A stretch of 10,984 nucleotides of DNA from Candidatus Woesearchaeota archaeon (lineage in GTDB: Archaea; Nanobdellota; Nanobdellia; Woesearchaeales; GW2011-AR15): NCBI GenBank assembly GCA_023701075.1, contig JAMPXQ010000032.1, positions 1 through 10,984 of the forward strand. The letters are read 5' to 3'. The position numbers were made by a program, and so were the translations under genes. The notes beneath the pieces are model-generated. The model searched no databases. It was not told the origin of the DNA and saw only the letters and a program-made list of their open reading frames with translations. Positions 6,192 through 10,984 of the stretch are shown piece after piece; position 1 is the stretch's first letter, and every line of letters starts with the position of its first letter.

Positions 6192-6830
6192 ATGAAAAAA
6201 ATCGCTTTCACAATCATCATGTTTTGTGTCTTGGTCAGTCTTGCCCACGCTGACCCGATACAAAATACTACAAATACTACTGTGCAGGGCGGGAACGTCA
6301 CAATGGTCAATTTTGACGCAGCTCAGCTGACCAGCATATGGCAGGGTTTTTTTGGGACTGTCTCAGGAGGCCTCACTCTCAGCAATTCAGGAGGGGATAC
6401 TTTCTATGACTGGAACCTTGTCGATGCAAGAGGAGAAGTCTTGGCGACCAGACACATAATAACTGATTGGTCGACAATCAATTGCACTCTGCAGAACCAG
6501 ATCTATATGGAAGAATACAGGCTGGATATCACAAATGCCACTAGTGATGGCATAAATGATACTTACATAAATACGACACATCCGCTTTTTGACATAGGCT
6601 TTAAGACTCTTTCAGGATGCAGGTCTACGCTCACTGACAATAGCACAGCAAGAAAGGTCGTGTTCTGGAATGTCCTCCTGAATGCAGATGAAAATGAGAC
6701 TGTTTTTGTCTCCATCATGGATGACAATACTGTCGGATTCAATGGTTCAGTCGTCGATTATCAGCTGCTTGTGCCAGCGAACAGGAGTACAGGGACAGCT
6801 GCCTATAACCTTTATCTTGACTTGACATGA
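6192..6830 (+). CDS. Secreted, sequon-rich envelope protein of unknown function
   Basis: A classical signal peptide (MKKIAF, hydrophobic core, AHA cleavage site at 18-20) is followed by a beta-rich domain of about 190 residues with no later membrane helix, so the product is probably released or bound to the cell surface. It contains 11 N-x-S/T sequons (Asn 25, 28, 35, 97, 115, 122, 127, 150, 168, 184, 197), far above chance for 192 residues, and two cysteines (98 and 143) that could form a disulfide. The segment IWQGFFGTVSGGLTLSNSGG followed by FYDWN (49-75) resembles a repeated theme in secreted proteins of DPANN archaea, though I cannot name a domain. A GGAT-containing ribosome site lies just before the ATG and the gap to the recombinase-like gene is four bases, so they are almost certainly cotranscribed. 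Confidence 0.8.
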   Translation: MKKIAFTIIMFCVLVSLAHADPIQNTTNTTVQGGNVTMVNFDAAQLTSIWQGFFGTVSGGLTLSNSGGDTFYDWNLVDARGEVLATRHIITDWSTINCTLQNQIYMEEYRLDITNATSDGINDTYINTTHPLFDIGFKTLSGCRSTLTDNSTARKVVFWNVLLNADENETVFVSIMDDNTVGFNGSVVDYQLLVPANRSTGTAAYNLYLDLT

Positions 6831-6840
6831 ATAGTCTACG

Positions 6841-6855
6841 GAGGATGCTATCCTC
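6841..6855. repeat. Short perfect inverted repeat GAGGAT-GCT-ATCCTC
   Basis: Six-base arms and a three-base loop lie between the stop at 6830 and the TATA box at 6867-6876. It could be a small hairpin ending the operon or an operator immediately upstream of the HAD promoter. No T run follows directly, which weakens the terminator reading. Confidence 0.4.
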
Positions 6856-6866
6856 AATAAAATAAC

Positions 6867-6876
6867 TTTAAAATAT
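6867..6876 (+). promoter_or_regulatory. TATA-like box for the HAD gene
   Basis: TTTAAAATAT is centred about 26 bp upstream of the ATG at 6897, and there is no ribosome site, which indicates a leaderless mRNA. Confidence 0.55.
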
Positions 6877-6896
6877 ACTTATTTTTCTCAGACTAA

Positions 6897-7544
6897 ATGA
6901 ATTATAGATATGTTCCTTCAAAGCCTGCAGAGATAAGATACCTGATCTGGGATATAGGCGGGCCTATCTATCAAAGGAATAGCCAATTAGATGCTGCAGT
7001 ATTAACTGAGTTCTATCATGCGATCCATATAATTAGGGGCTATAGCATGGAAAAAGCAGCGCAGTTATATGGCGCAGAATACGAGAGAACGCATAGGGCC
7101 AGAGAATCATTGATAGCTTTGACAGGAAAAGATTGCTTGAATGACTGTATGGACGCTGTTGATGTGTCTGCGTACTTAAGCAGGGACGCTGAACTAGAAT
7201 GTTTTCTGCAGGGGTTAAGACAAAATGGCATAGCATCTATTGCGCTCACAAATGGTCCTATGAAATTCAGCCAGAATGTCATCAAAGCTGTGATTGGATC
7301 AGATTCATTTTTATATCTCATTGCAGCAGAGGAGCTGATGAATAGAGTAGGTGTCGTCAAGCCATCTTCTGAGATCTTCAGATATGTCATGACTAAAACC
7401 GGAGAACCAACTCCTTTGGCCTACCTCTCTATAGGTGATGAACCTTCTAAAGACCTAGACCCTGCTATTGAAGTAGGGATGCAAGCATTCATCTTGGATA
7501 GAGGCGATGCTATCTTATTCGAAAAGCTAAAAGGTTTTTTCTGA
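6897..7544 (+). CDS. HAD-superfamily hydrolase, probable phosphatase
   Basis: Soluble haloacid-dehalogenase-fold enzyme of 215 aa. Motif I is YLIWDIGGP with nucleophile Asp19. The usual second Asp (D-x-D) is Gly21, as in the DxGG/DxGN subgroup that includes E. coli YihX. Motif II is ALTNG with Thr118. Motif III is Lys155 in VVKPSSEIF. Motif IV is SIGDEPSKDLDPA with Asp181 and Asp186. A helical cap (about 28-95) sits between motifs I and II, which marks a type I cap. This arrangement fits small-molecule phosphatases acting on sugar phosphates, nucleotides or phosphoglycolate; the substrate cannot be told. The gene has its own TATA box and no operon partner, and converges on the ATPase operon. 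The missing second Asp may lower or alter activity. Confidence 0.88.
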   Translation: MNYRYVPSKPAEIRYLIWDIGGPIYQRNSQLDAAVLTEFYHAIHIIRGYSMEKAAQLYGAEYERTHRARESLIALTGKDCLNDCMDAVDVSAYLSRDAELECFLQGLRQNGIASIALTNGPMKFSQNVIKAVIGSDSFLYLIAAEELMNRVGVVKPSSEIFRYVMTKTGEPTPLAYLSIGDEPSKDLDPAIEVGMQAFILDRGDAILFEKLKGFF

Positions 7545-7596
7545 TAGCACTATCTATGCTGCAAGAAGACATAATTCAATATAAAGAATAAAACTA

Positions 7597-7615
7597 AAGA
7601 TACATGATGTATCTT
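7597..7615. terminator. Hairpin between convergent HAD and ATPase genes
   Basis: Perfect eight-base arms AAGATACA and TGTATCTT with a three-base loop lie between two convergent stop codons (7544 and 7622). Its position suggests a two-way terminator or RNA 3'-end stabiliser. Confidence 0.5.
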
Positions 7616-7621
7616 CCAGAA

Positions 7622-8734
7622 TCAATTATCAAAGGCAAATACTTTGTATTCAGGCGTATCTCCTTTCCCGTCTTCCTTTTTTTCTGCATGCGCTTCGCTT
7701 GCCTGGATCTCACCAAGAGGATCCTTTGACCCTTCGACGAGCTTATTTATCTTGAACTTTTTAGGCCTTTTCTTGTCGTCATCATCAGACTCTTCTTTTG
7801 ATTCTTTTGCCTCTAATTCAACTTCCTTGATCTCTTCCACTGTCGCGATAGGTTCCTGCTTTATGGCCTCTTTATGAGGTTTTTCTTTCACTATGGCCAC
7901 TTTCACCTGTTCCTTTTGGATTTCTTTTTTTGGAGCCTCGACTTTTTTTGGTTTCTCTTCTATATTTACCTTCTCTTCAACCTTCTTGGCCTTTGGTTCT
8001 TCAATGAACTTCTTTGGTTCAACCTTTGCCTCTGGCTTTATCTTAAGGACTGCGTCAACATGCTCGTCTAAGACTTTCATCTCGTCACGTTCTACTGCAT
8101 ACCTTGCGATATCTTCACAGTATTCCAAGAATCTTCTTGGGTTCTTGTCTGAAAGGTCAAATATCCTCTTTAGGACTTTCTTTGAGAATAGGCTTATGTC
8201 CCCTATCCTGCTCCTTATCAGCTCTATTGCTTCATCCTGGTTGAGCGCAACTGTCTTAATGACATTGTTCTTGAGATAGTTCTTGAGCTCATCATAGATA
8301 TCCATCTCTTGGTAAGAATTGCTTACAAAGACAACTGACTGAAGTATGCCTTCCTGGTAGTATCTCAATACTTCCTTCCCTTCTTCTGCTGTCATAGTGT
8401 GGGTCTCATCAAGCATCAGGATCATGTTCCTGTGCTTTAGGCCGGTAACTTTCCTTATGACTGAATTTGCGCCGTCGACAAGCTTTTCGATATCAAATTT
8501 CGATTCAGAGTTGAAGCTGTAATATATTATCTTGTTCTTTCCCCTGAAGTTATTTATTATCGTCTTGAGGATTGTTGTCTTTCCTGTGCCGTATTCTCCT
8601 TCGATGAAAATCATCTCAGAATCCTTTATCTTCTTTATCAGATAGTCAACATCATATGCAACCATAGACGAATATGCTGCAGGCTTGATGCTGAATGGAT
8701 TGCTGTGGAATCCTAATTTATTATACCATGTCAT
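7622..8734 (-). CDS. AAA-type ATPase (ExeA/Cdc6-like) with long charged tail
   Basis: A P-loop ATPase of 370 aa. The start is set at ATG 8734, not the GTG at 8743, because the paralogous neighbour aligns from here (MTWYNKLGF against MDWFEKLGF). Numbered from 8734: an LGF-x-x-NPF entry motif at about 7-14; Walker A GEYGTGKTT at 46-54; Walker B MILMLDETHT with Asp109 and Glu110; sensor 1 Asn139 in FVSNS; a winged-helix-like lid with NPRRF (sensor 2, about 198-202). From residue 232 the protein is a Lys/Glu/Pro-rich tail of about 130 residues with a DDDDKKRPKK stretch and an aromatic C-terminal tip (YKVFAFDN). The position expected to carry arginine fingers reads ELKNYLKNNV, with no arginine. 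It overlaps the upstream paralog by 14 bases. ExeA-like ATPases drive envelope machines and Cdc6-like ones load helicases; which process applies here is unknown. Confidence 0.85.
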   Translation of the reverse strand: MTWYNKLGFHSNPFSIKPAAYSSMVAYDVDYLIKKIKDSEMIFIEGEYGTGKTTILKTIINNFRGKNKIIYYSFNSESKFDIEKLVDGANSVIRKVTGLKHRNMILMLDETHTMTAEEGKEVLRYYQEGILQSVVFVSNSYQEMDIYDELKNYLKNNVIKTVALNQDEAIELIRSRIGDISLFSKKVLKRIFDLSDKNPRRFLEYCEDIARYAVERDEMKVLDEHVDAVLKIKPEAKVEPKKFIEEPKAKKVEEKVNIEEKPKKVEAPKKEIQKEQVKVAIVKEKPHKEAIKQEPIATVEEIKEVELEAKESKEESDDDDKKRPKKFKINKLVEGSKDPLGEIQASEAHAEKKEDGKGDTPEYKVFAFDN

Positions 8735-9446
8735 TTTTATCACTCATCAATACTTTAAAATCTGCCAGCTGCACCCTCTTGCGGTTCTTCTTCGCTGCTG
8801 ATCTTGATACTTTCTCGCAGTTTTCTAGCAGAAGCTTTACAGAACTGCCTGACATTTTAAAAATTTTCGATATCAGCTTGTCATTGAAAAGCTCGCTGTC
8901 TCCAATCCTTTTCCTAATTATCTCAACAGCATCATCTGAATTGATCTTTGGGCCTTTAATTACCCTATTTCCTATCCTGTCTCTTAGGCTCTCTGAAAAC
9001 TTGGCTGACCTATAGCTGGTGCCAGTGAATACGATTGATTTGATATATCCCTGGTCAAAATAATATTTCAGTCTTTCTGTGTTGAGCTTTGAGAGCTCTG
9101 TGACATTGTCCATGAGCACTATCATGTCCTTTGGCTTCTTATTGAGTATCCTTCCCATCATGCCGTACTTATCTTGAAGGACATGCGTGATATTGAGCTT
9201 CTTGTCTAAGATATCGCAATCAAGATATACGACATTTCTGCTGCCTCCGAACTTCTTTGCAGCAATCATGAGCAGCGTCGTCTTCCCGGTGCCTTCACCG
9301 CTCTCGATGAAAAGCATGCTTCCGGAGCTTATCCTATATATTATCTCTTCAATCATAGGATCCATCTTCACTAGTGCAGTATGATTAGCTTTTGCATCTG
9401 ATGAAAAAGGATTATCTTCAAAACCTAATTTCTCGAACCAATCCAT
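8721..9446 (-). CDS. AAA-type ATPase paralog lacking the Walker B glutamate
   Basis: A 241-aa paralog of the downstream ATPase, alignable without gaps over most of the ATPase core and lid. Walker A is intact (GEGTGKTT, 50-57), so it should bind ATP. Walker B reads MIVLMDN: Asp113 is kept but the catalytic Glu is Asn114. The sensor 1 Asn is Thr143 (VFTGTS). The lid motif NPRRF becomes SVKLL, losing the sensor 2 arginines. In contrast, the segment after sensor 1 reads SLRDRIGNRV, with Arg155, Arg157 and Arg161 in the place of likely arginine fingers, where the downstream paralog has Lys, Tyr and Asn. It has no charged tail. A GGAGG ribosome site at 9455-9459 sits eight bases before the ATG, and the gap to the gene before it is three bases. 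It probably acts as the non-hydrolysing partner of the downstream ATPase. Confidence 0.85.
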   Translation of the reverse strand: MDWFEKLGFEDNPFSSDAKANHTALVKMDPMIEEIIYRISSGSMLFIESGEGTGKTTLLMIAAKKFGGSRNVVYLDCDILDKKLNITHVLQDKYGMMGRILNKKPKDMIVLMDNVTELSKLNTERLKYYFDQGYIKSIVFTGTSYRSAKFSESLRDRIGNRVIKGPKINSDDAVEIIRKRIGDSELFNDKLISKIFKMSGSSVKLLLENCEKVSRSAAKKNRKRVQLADFKVLMSDKNDMV

Positions 9447-9449
9447 TTT

Positions 9450-9659
9450 TTAAGCCTCCATCTTGTCAAGGGCCAATTCTCTATAGACACTAGCTACTTC
9501 AAAGAAAAGTCTTGCTTTCTCTATATGCCCTTTAGTATAATGATCTTCCCCTTTTTTATGGTAAATCTTGGCCTTCCTCAGATTGTTCTGAGGCGTGTTT
9601 GCCAGAATCCTGTACAGTCCAATTATAAAAATTACGATACCCAACAATGCAATATACAT
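9450..9659 (-). CDS. Small membrane anchor with one TPR-like unit
   Basis: A 69-aa protein with an N-terminal membrane helix (residues 2-20, YIALLGIVIFIIGLYRI) followed by an amphipathic two-helix segment (about 28-65) with a TPR-like pattern: AKIYHKKGEDHYTKG, then IEKARLFFEVASVY. The domain should face the cytoplasm if the lysine- and arginine-rich side stays inside. It is the first gene of the ATPase operon, with a strong AAGGTGG ribosome site (9666-9672) six bases before the ATG and a TATA box at 9701-9710. The next gene follows after three bases. TPR-like units bind proteins, so its simplest role is to recruit the two ATPases to the membrane; that is inference. Confidence 0.78.
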   Translation of the reverse strand: MYIALLGIVIFIIGLYRILANTPQNNLRKAKIYHKKGEDHYTKGHIEKARLFFEVASVYRELALDKMEA

Positions 9660-9700
9660 ATCTTCCCACCTTATTTGTGAGTATTCTAAAATAGTGATAT

Positions 9701-9710
9701 GTATTTAAGC
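9701..9710 (-). promoter_or_regulatory. TATA-like box for the ATPase operon
   Basis: CTTAAATAC on the minus strand lies about 45 bp before the ATG at 9659. That gives a leader of about 20 bases that holds the AAGGTGG ribosome site. Confidence 0.45.
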
Positions 9711-9806
9711 GTTTCGGATGATTTTTTTTATAAATGAATCTTATTTTTTAGACGAGAAATCAAATGAAACTCAATGAAAATGAATAAACCTGCATCCAGA
9801 TAATAT

Positions 9807-9816
9807 CAAAAAAAAT
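9807..9816 (-). terminator. Oligo-T terminator after the six-helix membrane protein
   Basis: On the minus strand, a run of eight to nine T residues follows the stop codon at 9819 within a few bases. This is the best oligo-T stop in the window. Confidence 0.5.
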
Positions 9817-9818
9817 AA

Positions 9819-10370
9819 TCAGAAAAACAATGGCACTATGAACGGCGTGAATCCTAGCAGCAACACAAAGTTGAAGAGTAGGTTGCTTGCACCGAACATG
9901 AACACTTCATAATCTGACAGCATGTTGATGTATTTTAGCACCAAGTAGCCGAATATGTTTGAGATTATGACTATCAATATCCCCATAGGTATCAATGACA
10001 GGTTGAAGTTCATGATGACACTTGTCGCAAATGCTACCAGGAAATACTGCAGCAGCGAAAACACGCTGTTCATGTTGAAATCCTTGTTATGCAGGATATG
10101 GGCCATCTTTGTGAAGAATGCTGTTGCAAGCCCCCACATGAGCCCAAACTTCATCGTCATCAGGATTGTCGTGAATGTCGAGAACTCCAGATCCAGCGGC
10201 AATGAGACATACCTTTCATATGTCAGGAATCCTGCATTGAGAAGCGCGAACGCTGCAATCAGGATTATAGGTATTATGTTCACAAACATTGAAGTCAATG
10301 TAAGTGCCAGGAACACCAATGCGATGGATTTGAAATTAGATCTAATGTATTCATACCTAAATAGGTTCAT
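9819..10370 (-). CDS. Six-helix integral membrane protein of unknown function
   Basis: A 183-aa protein, almost entirely hydrophobic, with about six membrane segments (14-31, 33-51, 64-90, 102-121, 124-146, 158-182) and few charged residues apart from Lys/Arg near the N-terminus and short loops. Size and helix count resemble MreD or the S-components of ECF vitamin transporters, but no motif of either family is clear, so this is only a structural likeness. A perfect GGAGGT ribosome site at 10381-10386 lies ten bases before the ATG. The nearest TATA box (10549-10560) is about 185 bp upstream, so a long leader precedes the gene. That leader has a structured GC-richer island and an overlapping small ORF. 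Confidence 0.75.
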   Translation of the reverse strand: MNLFRYEYIRSNFKSIALVFLALTLTSMFVNIIPIILIAAFALLNAGFLTYERYVSLPLDLEFSTFTTILMTMKFGLMWGLATAFFTKMAHILHNKDFNMNSVFSLLQYFLVAFATSVIMNFNLSLIPMGILIVIISNIFGYLVLKYINMLSDYEVFMFGASNLLFNFVLLLGFTPFIVPLFF

Positions 10371-10476
10371 AATTAATTCTACCTCCAGTCTTAGAATTAT
10401 CTACTAGAATTGGTGAGTTGCATCCAGCGTGAGCCATCCAGCAACTCTTCGAAGCGTCCGAAAACAGTGAAATCAT
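10357..10476 (-). CDS. Possible 39-aa small protein overlapping the membrane-protein start
   Basis: A frame from ATG 10476 runs 39 codons and stops in TAG 14 bases inside the next gene, an overlap typical of translational coupling. An AAGGAG lies 13 bases upstream, rather far for a ribosome site. The predicted peptide has two cysteines (SCWMAHAGCN) but no recognisable family. A second frame here, opened by a TTG, is also free of stops for 34 codons, so the open frame alone is weak evidence. The stretch could equally be a structured RNA leader. Confidence 0.25.
   Translation of the reverse strand: MISLFSDASKSCWMAHAGCNSPILVDNSKTGGRINYEPI
10415..10447. repeat. Inverted repeat GAGTTGC/GCAACTC in the membrane-protein leader
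   Basis: Perfect seven-base arms (10415-10421 and 10441-10447) flank a 19-base loop with an inner direct repeat ATCCAGC. A perfect CTTCGAAG palindrome follows at 10447-10454. This island is clearly richer in GC than the surrounding intergenic DNA, which suggests an RNA structure. Confidence 0.45.
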
Positions 10477-10548
10477 CTCTAATCGGCTGCTCCTTCAAAG
10501 CACAATGGTTATTACCATATCAAATATCTTATGTAAATTGATTCTTTG

Positions 10549-10560
10549 TTAATATATAAA
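10549..10560 (-). promoter_or_regulatory. TATA-like box upstream of the membrane-protein leader
   Basis: TTTATATATTAA on the minus strand would start transcription near 10530, about 160 bases before the ATG at 10370. The box is nearly symmetrical, so its direction is uncertain. Confidence 0.4.
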
Positions 10561-10613
10561 TGTAGTGTTTTTGAATTCACCGCTAGAAATCCTTTTTCTT
10601 GAATTTTTCTGAA

Positions 10614-10796
10614 TTATTTTTTATTTTTTCTCAGAAGCTCAAGCTCTTTTTTTAGCACTTCATTCTCTTTTTTGTATTTGCTGTCTAAGAATTTACATAT
10701 CAATCTGTACATCAGGATCGGGATGATGATGAATCCAAATATGATGACAATGAAAAAAAGTTCAGCCAATGGTAGGTTCATTCCAAAGATATACAT
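10614..10796 (-). CDS. 60-aa membrane protein with C-terminal coiled coil
   Basis: A short protein with one membrane helix (about 9-33, LAELFFIVIIFGFIIIPIL) and a highly charged C-terminal helix (about 38-60, KYKKENEVLKKELELLRKN) with leucines at heptad spacing, likely a cytoplasmic coiled coil. This layout is common in small scaffold or toxin-like membrane proteins, and nothing in the sequence decides the role. The start at 10796 is supported by a TATA box at 10820-10828 about 28 bp upstream, implying a leaderless mRNA. No T-rich stop follows on this strand, so read-through into the six-helix membrane-protein gene is possible. Confidence 0.65.
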   Translation of the reverse strand: MYIFGMNLPLAELFFIVIIFGFIIIPILMYRLICKFLDSKYKKENEVLKKELELLRKNKK

Positions 10797-10819
10797 GATA
10801 AGTAATCTGATAATCTAGT

Positions 10820-10828
10820 GATATAAAT
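10820..10828 (-). promoter_or_regulatory. TATA-like box for the 60-aa membrane protein
   Basis: AATTTATATC on the minus strand is centred about 28 bp before the ATG at 10796. Confidence 0.5.
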
Positions 10829-10924
10829 TATTTGTTGTCGTCATCTGCTGCAGCAGGAAGAATCTGTGATTTTTGTTTTCCAGATCACCGAGTCAAAACA
10901 ATCCATAAATCCTTAAAACATAAA

Positions 10925-10933
10925 CATTATAAA
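10925..10933 (+). promoter_or_regulatory. TATA-like box for dnaJ
   Basis: CATTATAAA is centred about 28 bp before the ATG at 10957, giving a leaderless mRNA. A perfect 12-bp palindrome CTGCTGCAGCAG lies farther upstream at 10845-10856, between the divergent promoters. Confidence 0.45.
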
Positions 10934-10956
10934 CATCTTGCTTTCCCAAAGGCTAT

Positions 10957-10984
10957 ATGACAAAGGATTATTATGCCACTCTTG
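10957..10984 (+). CDS. dnaJ: Start of DnaJ chaperone (partial, runs off the right edge)
   Basis: Nine codons and one base are present, reading MTKDYYATL and then a G that begins a likely Gly codon. This is the hallmark opening of N-terminal J-domain proteins (consensus DYYeiLGv), where Tyr-Tyr and Leu-Gly begin helix I. The TATA box about 28 bp upstream sets the start. The rest lies outside the window, so whether the G/F and zinc-finger regions of true DnaJ are present cannot be seen; another class of J protein is possible. It would be the second J-domain gene in this window. Confidence 0.7.

Noticed and set aside
5867..6310. 147-aa minus-strand ORF opposite the recombinase-like gene
   Set aside because: It is a shadow of the plus-strand gene, with cysteine- and proline-rich random composition and no promoter or ribosome site.
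7893..8279. 128-aa plus-strand ORF opposite the charged tail and lid of the ATPase
   Set aside because: A Ser/Phe-rich sequence is the expected antisense of a Lys/Glu-rich coding region.
9660..9818. Possible gene in the interval between the ATPase operon and the six-helix membrane protein
   Set aside because: Only AT-rich sequence, a promoter and a terminator run are seen; no frame with a plausible start and length.
10371..10505. C/D-box or H/ACA guide RNA in the GC-richer island
   Set aside because: No proper C box (RTGATGA) with matching D box, and no hairpin followed by ACA at the right distance could be found.
10845..10856. Perfect palindrome CTGCTGCAGCAG as an operator of dnaJ
   Set aside because: It is a simple CTG/CAG repeat about 75 bp upstream of the dnaJ TATA box with no second copy; too little support to call it regulatory.
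10826..10884. Minus-strand frame ending ...PAAADDDNK, like the acidic tail of a DnaK-type protein
   Set aside because: It is only about 18 codons between stops, has no start codon and lies between two divergent promoters; probably chance, at most a remnant.

Overview
The window looks like a stretch of chromosome from an AT-rich archaeon, most likely a small-genome DPANN lineage of the Woesearchaeota/Pacearchaeota type. This is an inference from several sequence features. Most genes have an archaeal TATA-like box about 24-28 bp before the start codon, which implies leaderless or nearly leaderless mRNAs. Operon-internal genes instead carry GGAGG/GGTG Shine-Dalgarno sites. The tRNA-Leu does not encode CCA. 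The proteins include a C-terminal J-domain protein, a Yip1-like membrane protein, a sequon-rich secreted protein and short ExeA/Cdc6-like ATPases. No phylogenetic marker is complete enough to fix the lineage.

Left part (1-3700): the 5' end of an unidentified minus-strand gene; a lipoprotein-type MsrB-MsrA fusion for repair of oxidised methionine; a convergent five-helix Yip1-like membrane protein; a divergent J-domain co-chaperone with its J domain at the C-terminus; and a complete pirin. These look like housekeeping and stress genes, mostly in single-gene units.

Middle (3700-7550): an unrecognised AT-rich 271-aa protein read away from an intron-less class II tRNA-Leu(CAG). On the other side of the tRNA are a 230-aa protein anchored by two membrane helices, a 166-aa tyrosine-recombinase catalytic-domain relic with almost every catalytic residue replaced, a secreted protein with 11 N-glycosylation sequons four bases downstream of it, and a HAD-family hydrolase. 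The tRNA-adjacent orphans give this part an accessory flavour, but no att repeat was seen.

Right part (7600-9720): a compact minus-strand operon of three genes: a 69-aa membrane anchor with one TPR-like unit, a 241-aa AAA-type ATPase, and a second 370-aa AAA-type ATPase with a long Lys/Glu-rich tail. The two ATPases align without gaps over long stretches and have lost opposite halves of an ATPase site. One keeps Walker B Glu, sensor 1 Asn and the sensor 2 arginines. The other has lost those but keeps the Arg-finger-type arginines. I read this as a membrane-tethered heteromeric ATPase and the most interesting system in the window.

Right edge (9800-10984): a six-helix membrane protein with a structured or sORF-bearing leader, a 60-aa membrane/coiled-coil protein, and the first nine codons of a dnaJ gene.
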